Counted from the stretch's first letter, positions 1-8,589 are shown. The stretch is DNA of 12,005 nucleotides from Desulfuromonadales bacterium C00003107 (GCA_001751225.1 MAXT01000014.1:1-12005), one strand, 5' to 3'. Notes: generated from the sequence alone by a model not told the origin. Program-made: numbers and translations.

Positions 1-3000
1 GTGTTGACGTTCTCGGTGGAGTCCGCATGAACCGAGGTAGTGCCAAAAGCATTGGTCTCAGCGTAGTTGCCGAGGCGTGCCTTGGTAGTGCTGGAGTTCA
101 CCACAACCCCGAGGGAGCCGCCCACACCAGCAGCACCACCGCCCGCACCGGCTCCGGTAGCTGTGGTGAGGCTGCTGAATTCGGTGGCTGCTATAGTGAG
201 GTCGCCGCTGCTGACATTTATCTTAGCGGCTTCTGTTTCATCAGCGCCATCGTCCACCTCTGCAGTAACGTTATTTGCGAAGACAACTGCGCCGACCGCG
301 CCACCCACACCGGCGCTGCCGCCACCGGCAAAACCCATCGTGCCCGTAACCGAGACATCGGTGGAATTGGCTGAAAGGTCAAACTCCTTCTTGGTGTTTA
401 TTAGGGTCGAGTTGCCGACCTTCGCCGTAATTGTCTTGGCGATAACTCCAATGTTACCCGCCGCGCCTACACCTGCGCTGCCACCGCCGCCAGCAGCGCC
501 TGCGATGTTTACCAAAACCGTTTCGTCAAGCGCTTTTACCCTGACCACCTGCTCACTATTGGCTGCCGCGTTATTCTCATTGACGTGAGCACCGTTATCG
601 ATACGTGCCTCAGCAGTGGTGGCGATGACGTTGGCATTCAACGTAGCTGCCACACCGGCGCTGCCGCCGCCAGCGCCGCTGGCGACTGTGGTTACCAGCA
701 CTTCTCTGTTGGAGGCTGTGACGGAAAGCCCCTTGACCTCTTCGGTGGCAACCGCCGCAACAGCGGTGCCGTCTTCATTGACAATATCTTCTTCGGAAAT
801 GCTGTTGTCGACCTCGGAGTCAAAACCGGCAGTGGTATCGCCGCTCTTTTGCGCCTCGCCCCTAATAACCGTGGCGGAATCCTGATTGCCGCGCGCATTG
901 ACCGTAGCGCCCTCACCTATATATGCTTTTGTCGAACCCAGCAGTGTCGCAACCGCCAGGGAGCCACCCACACCAGCCTGGCCGCCGCCAGCCGCGCTGC
1001 CTGCCACAAGCACCGCAGCCATGTCGTCTTCGGCATTGACAAGCACGTTGCCATCAGAATCCACCCTGGCGTCTTTACCCACATAAGCTTGAACGTCATT
1101 AACCACTACGCCGATCGAAACTGCGCCGCCCACGCCTGCCTTGCCGCCACCAGCAAAACCAGCGGTGGCGGAAGTGAGGACTTCAGACGAATCGGTATCT
1201 AAAGATACTTGCTTCGTTGCATTGATATCAGCAGTCCTGCCGCCAGTATCATCAGCAATATAAGCTTTAACCGTCTTAACTATTACGGCGGTGTCCAGCG
1301 CAGCTCCCACTCCGGCGTCACCCCCACCAGCTCCGGCTCCGGTAAGGCCAACAGCTACAGTGTCATCCTCTGCCTTTACCACAACACTATCCGCGGTCCC
1401 GGCAACATTTTTATTGACCCACGCACCTTCTCCGATTATTGCCTGGGTATCGGTCTTGATGACATTGAAGGAAAAGGCTCCTGCCACACCCGCCTTACCG
1501 CCACCCGCACCAGCAACCACCACCGCTACAGAGGTTTCATCCGCATCTGCCCCAACGGTCGTCATCTTCTCGGCGTCGGTTGTAGCGTCTTTTCCGATTT
1601 TTGAAGTTGTCGTATTCAGGTTGACGTTGACCGCTACCGTGCCGCCCACACCTGCAGATTTACCGGCCGCGACACCACCTGCGATCATAATCGTATCGGA
1701 GTCGTTGGCTGCCGTTACTGCTAAATCGCCCTTAGAAACGACGGTTGCATCATCGCCTATAGCAGCCTCGGTTTCATTATTTGACACCACCAGGCCCAGT
1801 ACTCCCGACACGCCCGTACCTTCGGTAGAGGCGCCACCACTCACGCCAATATTGAGCAGCGTCTGGGTAGCTTCAGCGTTGATCTTCAGGCCCGCATCTG
1901 AGCCCAATGAGTTAACGGTGGCACCCTCTCCCACATAAGCGCGGGTTTTGTCCAGGTTTGTGATATTAGTCAGCGAAACACCGACACCGGCTTTCTTTGC
2001 TCCGGCCACCGCGCCCGCAAAGGCTATGGCCTGAATGTCCGACGTCGATTGGATCTCTACACCAAGAGTTTCACCGTCAGCGTTCTCCGCCTGTGTGCCG
2101 GTAGTGTTCACCACGGCATTTTTACCCACATAGGCTTCAGTCGTATTGTCGAAGATGTTGACCGCAAACGCGCCCGCCACAGCGGCGTCACCTTGGGCAG
2201 CCGCTCCAGCAATAGCCTCAGTGTAGAAATTGTTAGAGCCCAGATAAGTGGAGGGATCCAGGGAATCAAAGCTGAAATTTTTGTAATCGAGATCGATCGG
2301 ATTGAATTCGACCCTGTTTTTCTTTGCCTTCACCGTAAGGGATTTCGCGTCCACGGTGGTGACTGCTGAATCACCATTGGCGTCATAGCCCACCGCCGCG
2401 ATGTTGTCATTGTTGGCGTAGAGCACGGCGAAGGAAGCACCAACGCCAGCCTTGGAATCTTCACCAATTGAGATGGAGCCTGCTCTGGCCTGGGCAGCGA
2501 TCTTGCTGGTGTCCTCGGAGGTGACTATCACATCGCCGGTTGCATCAATATCCGCACCATCTCCGATGGAAGCCCTCGTCTCGTTGAAATTTGCCACCAC
2601 GGCCAGGGATCCTGCCACGGCCACTTCACCACCGCTAGCGCCGGAAACTGACTCGGAAGCCATTGCGGTCAGATAATCATCATCCCTGTTTTGTTTAGAA
2701 TCAGACGTGAGGGATATATCTGTCGCGCCCTGCACCGAAGACCCGGATCCGATGGAGGCAATGGTCTGGTTACGGGTAACCGTCAGTGCAACAGCAGCAC
2801 CAACACCTACATCGTCCGACTTGGCCTCTCCGCTGGCTGTCGTCGTATAATTGGTGTCGGTCGCCGCGTCAACGCTGACCGCACCGCTTGTTGAGATACT
2901 CTTATTGTCAGCTATTTGAGCAATCGCCTTGTTCTCTGCCACACCAACACCGATGGCTGCAGCGACAGAAACTTTCTTGGCCTCCTCTTTTTCCCCCTCA

Positions 3001-6000
3001 CCCTCTGGGTTCTTGGTATCGGGGGTTTCGGTGGCAGGCGTCTCAGCGCTGACCGCTTCAATACCGTCCGCCTTGCCTCCAGCCTTGCCTTTACCGAACC
3101 CGAGTTGGTCATCCACCTGTTCATCGGTGGAGGTGCCCGCTTTCTGAGTTTCTCCATCTGCTTCAGTTTGCTTCGTCGCACCCTTGGCGGAAGCAGTGGC
3201 CTCCGTCTTAATAGCCGTCTTTGAAGACGCCTCGAGATCAACAAAAGTGGAAGAGGAAATATCCCGCTCAACACTGGCCAATACGGTGTCGCTGGCTACG
3301 CCAACCGAGAGGGAAGCGCCTACTGCTACATCGCCAGAGGTCTGCCCCTTGGTTGTGGTGGTGACTTCATTTGTCTGGGCAGCGCTGACAGTTAACCCGC
3401 CAGTGAGATCAGTACCAGGCCCTGCGCCAAGCCTCGCCTTGGTGTTGTTAACCGATACCGAGACGGCGATAAGGGGAGTGACGGAGACCTTGGCTCCGCT
3501 TGCGCCGCCGGTGGCCTTGGTGGTCATGGCGTGATCGGCAGCGGACGCAATGGTCATAGCGCCTGCGTTCGTCAAGGTTACGTCATCTTCAACTTCCGCC
3601 CGTGCCGTGTTGACCGCCACGTTGACAGCCGCAGAAACCCCTACGCCAACAGCGGCCTCATCACCTGTCATCTTCACAACGGCGTCAGCCTCGGCGGTGG
3701 TTTCGGTATTGTTTTGCGTTTCAAGGGTAACCGCGCCATCTCCAGCATTTATATTGGCGGTGGTGTTGTCACTATTGCTGTCGCCTGCGACATAAGCGCT
3801 GGTGGTATTAACCGCGACGTTTAAACTCAGGGAACCAGCCACGCCTACGTTAGAAGCTCCGGCGCCACTGGTGGCTTTGGCCTTGGAGGCGCTGGTCTGG
3901 GCGTCTTCGCCTTCTTTGTTGGTTCGGGCACTCAGAGTCACACCGACGCTGTCGATATCGGTATTGTCTTTGATCACGGCGGTGTTGGTGGCAACGCCAA
4001 CGTTCAGGGCGACGGCTGCACCGACCCCAACATTGGTACTTCCGCCGTCGACCTGACTGCCGTCGGCGATGGCGCTGGTGTCGTTCTGGTTGAGAGTGGT
4101 CAGTGCGACTTCTCCACCGCTGCTGGTGATCGTTCGGCCGGCTCCGATACTGGCTTCGGTGGTGTTGACGCCGATGTTGGCCGCGATACCGGCAGCGACG
4201 CTGACAGCGCCTTCGCTGGTTTCTGCTTTGGGCTGGTTGTCGTCGGTTTTACTGTCGGCCTTGGCCAGCTCTCCAGTGGCGGTATCACCACCGGCTGCTG
4301 CGGCTCCGCTGGCGGCGTTATCTTGCGCAGCGAGCTGTTCATCGACAGAGCCGCCGGCTTCGGCGTCCCCATTTGCATCGGCTTTTTTACCGCCGGTAGC
4401 GCTGGCTGTGGCGGTGGTTGAGCTAGAGGCTTCACTTTCGGCGTTAAACCCAACCTTACCGGTAGCGGTGATATCTCGCTCGGTGGTGGCAGTGGCCGTG
4501 TCGACGGCGGTGGTTAAAGCTAACGAAGCACCGATGGCGATAGAGTCGCCGGCGGTTTGACCTTTGGCTTCGGTGGTGACGGCGCTTTTATTGGTGGCAC
4601 TGACGTTCAACGTATCGACGTCGGTGACACTACCGGTGCCGAGTCGTGCGGTTGTGGTATTAACGGCAACGGTGACGGCGGCCAGTGGAGTGATGGAAAT
4701 CTTAGAACCGCTGGCCCCGCCTTCGACGCTGGTATCTATTTTATGGTCGGAGGCGGCGGTAACGTTGGTGATGCCGGCGTCGGTCAGAACCGCACCGTCT
4801 TGGACTTCACTGGTCGTGGTGTTCACCGCGACGTTCAATCCAACCGATGCGCCGACGCCGACGGCCGCAGGAGTATCACCACCGGTGTTCTTGACGATCG
4901 CTTTCGATTCGGCGCTGGCTTCGGTGTTGTTTTGGGTTTCCAGGGTGACGGCGCCGCTGCCGGCGTCGATGTTACTTGTGCCTGACGTATAAGCGCTGGT
5001 GGTATTAACCGCGACATTGAGTCCTAACGAACCAGCCACGCCTACGTTAGAAGCTCCGGCGCCACTGGTGGCTTTGGCCTTGGAGGCGCTGGTCTGGGCG
5101 TCTTCGCCTTCTTTGTTGGTTCGGGCACTCAGAGTCACACCGACGCTGTCGATATCGGTATTGTCTTTGATCACGGCGGTGTTGGTGGCAACGCCAACGT
5201 TCAGGGCGACGGCTGCACCGACCCCAACATTGGTACTTCCGCCGTCGACCTGACTGCCGTCGGCGATGGCGCTGGTGTCGTTCTGGTTGAGAGTGGTCAG
5301 TGCGACTTCTCCACCGCTGCTGGTGATCGTTCGGCCGGCTCCGATACTGGCTTCGGTGGTGTTGACGCCGATGTTGGCCGCGATACCGGCAGCGACGCTG
5401 ACAGCGCCTTCGCTGGTTTCTGCTTTGGGCTGGTTGTCGTCGGTTTTACTGTCGGCCTTGGCCAGCTCTCCAGTGGCGGTATCACCACCGGCTGCTGCGG
5501 CTCCGCTGGCGGCGTTATCTTGCGCAGCGAGCTGTTCATCGACAGAGCCGCCGGCTTCGGCGTCCCCATTTGCATCGGCTTTTTTACCGCCGGTAGCGCT
5601 GGCTGTGGCGGTGGTTGAGCTAGAGGCTTCACTTTCGGCGTTAAACCCAACCTTACCGGTAGCGGTGATATCTCGCTCGGTGGTGGCAGTGGCCGTGTCG
5701 ACGGCGGTGGTTAAAGCTAACGAAGCACCGATGGCGATAGAGTCGCCGGCGGTTTGACCTTTGGCTTCGGTGGTGACGGCGCTTTTATTGGTGGCACTGA
5801 CGTTCAACGTATCGACGTCGGTGACACTACCGGTGCCGAGTCGTGCGGTTGTGGTATTAACGGCAACGGTGACGGCGGCCAGTGGAGTGATGGAAATCTT
5901 AGAACCGCTGGCCCCGCCTTCGACGCTGGTATCTATTTTATGGTCGGAGGCGGCGGTAACGTTGGTGATGCCGGCGTCGGTCAGAACCGCACCGTCTTGG

Positions 6001-8252
6001 ACTTCACTGGTCGTGGTGTTCACCGCGACGTTCAATCCAACCGATGCGCCGACACCGACGGCAGCAGGAGTATCACCACCGGTGTTCTTGACGGTTGGCG
6101 AAGCCTTTGCGGTAGACTCGGTGTTATTAGTTGAGTTCAGTGACACAGCCCCACCCGCATCCACGTTTGCTCCACTATTTATCGTAGCATCGGTGGTGTT
6201 GACCGCGACGTTCAGCCCAACGGCTCCGGCCACACCCACATTTTTGGAGCCTACTCCTGAAATGGCCTCTGCGCCGTAGCTTGAGGCTGTGTCTGCTTCA
6301 CCACCAGCAGGGGTGTAGTCTTTCATCACCGCTTCGATGTTCACGCCATTGGCAGTTATTTCCGAGGAACCACCGATGTAAGCCTGATTGGTTTCATTGC
6401 CGATATTCACCGCTACGGCCACACCCACGCCCACATCACCCTTAGTTGCAGAGGCGTCAGCTTTTGCAGAGGCGTTGGAAAGAGACTCGGTGCGGATGGA
6501 GAGTGCGCCCATATCAGTCTGTGCGTTCACGCCATCTTTGGTTGTCAGGTCCACATGTGCTTGCGTGGTGGCGTTACCTAGATCGGTCACGGCTAAAGCA
6601 CCAGCCAGGGTAACCTTGCTGGATCCCTGGTCATCCGTTTCAGCGGTTTCAGGACCGTACTTGTCCAGATTATCCTTGGTGCCGTCGCTGTTTTCAGTCG
6701 CACCTTTGGATGTGGATTTGGCAAGAGTCGAGATGTTGTTCAGCGACTGCGCCGAGACGTTTATCGCTGGTTGGTTCACCAATTCGGCGTTGCCATCGAT
6801 ATATGCCTTGGACTCGCTGCGCTCTATCACTGTGACAGCAGCAGAGCCACCTGCCGCGAAATCACCACCGGCTGTGCCGTCCGCCGTAGTGTTGACCGTG
6901 ACTGAGTTCTCGGAGGAAAGATCCAATCCCTGTGCTAGATCCAGCTTCGTATTGCCACCTATGTGCGCCACAGCCGAAGAGTCCACTATGGAGGTAGCAA
7001 CCGCCGCATCACCCGATACTGGCAACAGCGTCGAACTTGCTTCGGCTATCGCGTCAGCCTGTACCGTTGACGTGGCAGCCACCGTCAGCTTCCCGGTCAC
7101 GGTGGTAATTTCGCTGTCCAGCAGTTCTACGCTCGCACCCGAGGTCACATCAACCACCGCCGCGTCAACAAAAAGGTCAAGGGGGATCCCTTCGGCCCTG
7201 GCTGTCATTAAAGAGTCAGAGGTGATCTCCACTTCGCTGCCATGCAGCTCTGCCCCGGTTATCGCCACAGAAGAGGTTGCCTCCTCAAGGACGGCGATCC
7301 CGCTGTGGTCGCCGGTGGCGCTGGCGGCTATGGTAATCTTCCCGGCAGCTTCGGGAGAATCAGCATTGTAGGACAACACCTTAGAACCGCTGGTAAGGGA
7401 TATATCTTTGCCACTTATGCTGATATCACCGGCAGCATTGTCAACACCGACACCGTTGCTCACGATGACACCGGTAGATGTTACGTCGTCTACGGCGCGT
7501 ATATAGATATCACCGCCTACGATGTCGATTTTTGAGGCGCTTTGCAGATCATTGACGTTCACAACATCGCTGAAATCGGGGGCAGTTCCGCTAAAAGAAG
7601 CGCCCGATGCAACCACACCGCTGTTACTGATGCGGTCGGCAGCAAGATTGATGGCTCCGACTGCGTTTACCTTGCCCTCAATGGTGATGAGTGCTCCGCT
7701 CTCTAATGGCGCGGTGCCGTTCAATAGCATGTCCACCGAGCCCTGTACTGGGTTTCCCGGCGAAGAGAAAAAACCATCCATGAAAGACTGGGTCGGAGTC
7801 GACACGGTTAGTGCGCCCACGTTGACTACGCCCGCGTTACCAACAATTACGCCGTGGGGGTTCGCGAAATAGACGTTTCCGCCAATCTGCCCGTTCTTGA
7901 TGGAGTTGAGGATGCCGTCAATGGAGGTTGACTGAGAGTGCACCAGGTTCATCAGGTTGGTGGTCCCGGCGGGCAGGTGCATGTTCACTGTATTACCGGA
8001 GTGAACGTTAAAGGTGTCAAAGGAATTGAGGCCGGTAGAGGTGCCCACGACGGTAGTGGTCCGCACGTCAGTAACGTTCCCGACAGTAGTCAGCGACGTA
8101 GCCGTATTGCCGTCGATGGTTATCTGCGCCGCCCAGGCAAAATTGGCGAAAAAGAAGTGGCACAAGGTAAAGATGGCCACAAAGCCCTTTCGTTTTCTGG
8201 AATTTATCCCGATCAAAACTCCATTGCCCCGCCCGCTGTTTGACCTACGCAT
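1..8252 (-). CDS. Giant LktA-type filamentous adhesin / TPS exoprotein (3' end outside window)
   Basis: This is a secreted, surface-exposed filamentous adhesin of the two-partner-secretion type, expected to cross the outer membrane through a TpsB partner. The minus frame is open from the ATG at 8252-8250 to the window edge (at least 2750 codons). I checked it codon by codon from about 6090 to 8250 and 2160 to 3000, and at several points elsewhere, without meeting a stop. AAGGA lies about 8 nt before the ATG. Residues 1-41 are a long basic N-region plus hydrophobic core ending AWA|AQ, a signal peptide. Residues about 43-200 resemble the haemagglutination-activity/TPS domain, with GNVTDV, LVHSQSTSIDGILNSIKNG, NPHG at 131-134 and GVVNVGALTVSTPTQSFMDG, which recall Fusobacterium leukotoxin LktA-family proteins. 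The rest is repetitive, probably beta-solenoid: a 399-residue tandem repeat (about residues 721-1473), a diverged copy to about 1880, then 54-60-residue GGGxAGVGG repeats. I saw no cysteine after the signal peptide. The family call is firm; the ligand and any toxicity are unknown. Confidence 0.92.
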   Translation of the reverse strand, partial: MRRSNSGRGNGVLIGINSRKRKGFVAIFTLCHFFFANFAWAAQITIDGNTATSLTTVGNVTDVRTTTVVGTSTGLNSFDTFNVHSGNTVNMHLPAGTTNLMNLVHSQSTSIDGILNSIKNGQIGGNVYFANPHGVIVGNAGVVNVGALTVSTPTQSFMDGFFSSPGNPVQGSVDMLLNGTAPLESGALITIEGKVNAVGAINLAADRISNSGVVASGASFSGTAPDFSDVVNVNDLQSASKIDIVGGDIYIRAVDDVTSTGVIVSNGVGVDNAAGDISISGKDISLTSGSKVLSYNADSPEAAGKITIAASATGDHSGIAVLEEATSSVAITGAELHGSEVEITSDSLMTARAEGIPLDLFVDAAVVDVTSGASVELLDSEITTVTGKLTVAATSTVQADAIAEASSTLLPVSGDAAVATSIVDSSAVAHIGGNTKLDLAQGLDLSSENSVTVNTTADGTAGGDFAAGGSAAVTVIERSESKAYIDGNAELVNQPAINVSAQSLNNISTLAKSTSKGATENSDGTKDNLDKYGPETAETDDQGSSKVTLAGALAVTDLGNATTQAHVDLTTKDGVNAQTDMGALSIRTESLSNASAKADASATKGDVGVGVAVAVNIGNETNQAYIGGSSEITANGVNIEAVMKDYTPAGGEADTASSYGAEAISGVGSKNVGVAGAVGLNVAVNTTDATINSGANVDAGGAVSLNSTNNTESTAKASPTVKNTGGDTPAAVGVGASVGLNVAVNTTTSEVQDGAVLTDAGITNVTAASDHKIDTSVEGGASGSKISITPLAAVTVAVNTTTARLGTGSVTDVDTLNVSATNKSAVTTEAKGQTAGDSIAIGASLALTTAVDTATATTERDITATGKVGFNAESEASSSTTATASATGGKKADANGDAEAGGSVDEQLAAQDNAASGAAAAGGDTATGELAKADSKTDDNQPKAETSEGAVSVAAGIAANIGVNTTEASIGAGRTITSSGGEVALTTLNQNDTSAIADGSQVDGGSTNVGVGAAVALNVGVATNTAVIKDNTDIDSVGVTLSARTNKEGEDAQTSASKAKATSGAGASNVGVAGSLGLNVAVNTTSAYTSGTSNIDAGSGAVTLETQNNTEASAESKAIVKNTGGDTPAAVGVGASVGLNVAVNTTTSEVQDGAVLTDAGITNVTAASDHKIDTSVEGGASGSKISITPLAAVTVAVNTTTARLGTGSVTDVDTLNVSATNKSAVTTEAKGQTAGDSIAIGASLALTTAVDTATATTERDITATGKVGFNAESEASSSTTATASATGGKKADANGDAEAGGSVDEQLAAQDNAASGAAAAGGDTATGELAKADSKTDDNQPKAETSEGAVSVAAGIAANIGVNTTEASIGAGRTITSSGGEVALTTLNQNDTSAIADGSQVDGGSTNVGVGAAVALNVGVATNTAVIKDNTDIDSVGVTLSARTNKEGEDAQTSASKAKATSGAGASNVGVAGSLSLNVAVNTTSAYVAGDSNSDNTTANINAGDGAVTLETQNNTETTAEADAVVKMTGDEAAVGVGVSAAVNVAVNTARAEVEDDVTLTNAGAMTIASAADHAMTTKATGGASGAKVSVTPLIAVSVSVNNTKARLGAGPGTDLTGGLTVSAAQTNEVTTTTKGQTSGDVAVGASLSVGVASDTVLASVERDISSSTFVDLEASSKTAIKTEATASAKGATKQTEADGETQKAGTSTDEQVDDQLGFGKGKAGGKADGIEAVSAETPATETPDTKNPEGEGEKEEAKKVSVAAAIGVGVAENKAIAQIADNKSISTSGAVSVDAATDTNYTTTASGEAKSDDVGVGAAVALTVTRNQTIASIGSGSSVQGATDISLTSDSKQNRDDDYLTAMASESVSGASGGEVAVAGSLAVVANFNETRASIGDGADIDATGDVIVTSEDTSKIAAQARAGSISIGEDSKAGVGASFAVLYANNDNIAAVGYDANGDSAVTTVDAKSLTVKAKKNRVEFNPIDLDYKNFSFDSLDPSTYLGSNNFYTEAIAGAAAQGDAAVAGAFAVNIFDNTTEAYVGKNAVVNTTGTQAENADGETLGVEIQSTSDIQAIAFAGAVAGAKKAGVGVSLTNITNLDKTRAYVGEGATVNSLGSDAGLKINAEATQTLLNIGVSGGASTEGTGVSGVLGLVVSNNETEAAIGDDATVVSKGDLAVTAANDSDTIMIAGGVAAGKSAGVGGTVAVNVNLNTTTSKIGKDATTDAEKMTTVGADADETSVAVVVAGAGGGKAGVAGAFSFNVIKTDTQAIIGEGAWVNKNVAGTADSVVVKAEDDTVAVGLTGAGAGGGDAGVGAALDTAVIVKTVKAYIADDTGGRTADINATKQVSLDTDSSEVLTSATAGFAGGGKAGVGGAVSIGVVVNDVQAYVGKDARVDSDGNVLVNAEDDMAAVLVAGSAAGGGQAGVGGSLAVATLLGSTKAYIGEGATVNARGNQDSATVIRGEAQKSGDTTAGFDSEVDNSISEEDIVNEDGTAVAAVATEEVKGLSVTASNREVLVTTVASGAGGGSAGVAATLNANVIATTAEARIDNGAHVNENNAAANSEQVVRVKALDETVLVNIAGAAGGGGSAGVGAAGNIGVIAKTITAKVGNSTLINTKKEFDLSANSTDVSVTGTMGFAGGGSAGVGGAVGAVVFANNVTAEVDDGADETEAAKINVSSGDLTIAATEFSSLTTATGAGAGGGAAGVGGSLGVVVNSSTTKARLGNYAETNAFGTTSVHADSTENVN
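100..1700 (-). repeat. Short-period GGGxAGVGG repeat array in adhesin C-terminal part
   Basis: Inside the adhesin frame a glycine hinge, GGG-x-AGVGG or close to it, recurs near window positions 130, 307, 470, 650, 968, 1131, 1310, 1488 and 1650. Spacing is about 162-180 bp (54-60 residues), with one double-length gap between 650 and 968. Each unit reads as the hinge, a hydrophobic strand such as SLAVATLL or SIGVVV, A-Y-I/V-G with an acidic or basic residue, a short turn, then V-x-A-x-D/E. This looks like repeated coils of a beta-solenoid or stalk. The double gap holds an acidic insert (about 730-893) containing SEVDNSISEEDIVNEDG. Boundaries are approximate because copies differ from each other. 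Confidence 0.75.
2608..3791 (-). repeat. Diverged copy of the 399-residue adhesin repeat
   Basis: This segment aligns by eye with the two near-identical units to its right, in the same order. The stretch near 3600-3791 matches 4800-4990, both ending ataagcgctggtggtatt, and the stretch near 3240-3370 matches 4440-4570. It also carries an acidic low-complexity linker at the same place (about 2973-3239, residues 1672-1759), here with TETPDT and GEGEKEEAKK. Nucleotide similarity is clearly lower than between the other two units, so this is an older copy. The left boundary is approximate. Confidence 0.65.
3832..4896 (-). repeat. Tandem direct repeat, unit 1 (period 1197 bp)
   Basis: This matches 5029-6093 at an offset of exactly 1197 bp, a multiple of three, so the adhesin frame is kept. 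From 3832 to 4856 I found no difference from 5029-6053. The shadow frames in three registers give the same peptides in both copies, which supports nucleotide identity. Two mismatches then occur (4857 g against 6054 a; 4866 c against 6063 a) before identity stops after 4896. It encodes about residues 1120-1473, including an acidic Ala-rich linker at 4212-4442 (residues about 1271-1347). In the protein it lies C-terminal to the other copy. Confidence 0.95.
5029..6093 (-). repeat. Tandem direct repeat, unit 2 (period 1197 bp)
   Basis: This is the partner of 3832-4896. It encodes about residues 721-1074 of the adhesin and is translated first. The linker at 5409-5639 (residues about 872-948) is rich in Ala, Ser, Asp, Glu and Thr with few hydrophobic residues, so it is probably flexible or surface-exposed. 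Beyond 6093 the sequence continues into a related but clearly different repeat start (about 6186-6470), suggesting a partial fourth unit on the N-terminal side. Confidence 0.95.
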
Positions 8253-8280
8253 CTGGGTATTCCTTTCACCTGATAAAATT

Positions 8281-8304
8281 ATTATAAAAACAGAACTATG
8301 TTCT
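8281..8304 (-). promoter_or_regulatory. Candidate adhesin promoter -10 with operator-like palindrome
   Basis: On the minus strand a perfect TATAAT (8286-8281) lies 28 nt before the adhesin ATG, and no good -35 is seen at 17 nt upstream. Directly upstream, where a -35/spacer would be, is the inverted repeat AGAAC-ATA-GTTCT (8304-8292). The missing -35 plus an overlapping palindrome would suit an activator- or repressor-controlled promoter. In an AT-rich region a TATAAT can occur by chance, so this is tentative. Confidence 0.35.
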
Positions 8305-8576
8305 TCTATTAAATTAAGAGAGCAATTCGATTACGATCCGCTACTTGGTTTAAAATTGCTCCATGCTTTTTTTTCAGATTTTTCTGACTGGAGTATCCCT
8401 AAACTTAAAATGATGATTAAAATCGCTCACGGCCGCAACAGCTTTGCTAGGAAACATCAATCTAAGGAAAATGATGTGGGAAAAATTCTGTTAGTCAGCC
8501 AGACCTTCTATCAATCGTGAGAAATGGCTTTAATTAGATGCAAGAATTCCTCCTTAAGAAATATGTAAACATTTCA

Positions 8577-8589
8577 AGTTGTTACAACT
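8577..8589. repeat. Perfect 13-bp palindrome AGTTGT-T-ACAACT
   Basis: Six-base arms around a single central T, in the AT-rich region upstream of the adhesin. The size and symmetry fit a dimeric regulator site, but no regulator gene is visible nearby, so the function is unknown. Confidence 0.4.

Noticed and set aside
100..1700. Regularly spaced repeats considered as a CRISPR array
   Set aside because: The spacing of 160-180 bp, degenerate repeats and continuous coding frame fit protein repeats, not CRISPR.
4100..4453. Minus-strand 117-codon frame repeated at 5297-5650
   Set aside because: It is a shifted frame over the acidic linker of the adhesin; it repeats only because the DNA repeats.
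6388..7371. Long plus-strand open frame (327 codons), and similar ones across 27-8243
   Set aside because: All lie opposite the adhesin frame and read as low-complexity Ala/Val/Pro/Thr strings. They are the complement of Gly/Ala/Thr/Val codons, with no ribosome sites or family signals, while the minus frame has a signal peptide and TPS domain.
8014..8520. Plus-strand 168-codon frame running from the adhesin start into the intergenic region
   Set aside because: Its start lies antisense within the adhesin and there is no Shine-Dalgarno or start in the intergenic half. The last 90 codons or so look more protein-like than the rest but I recognise no family.
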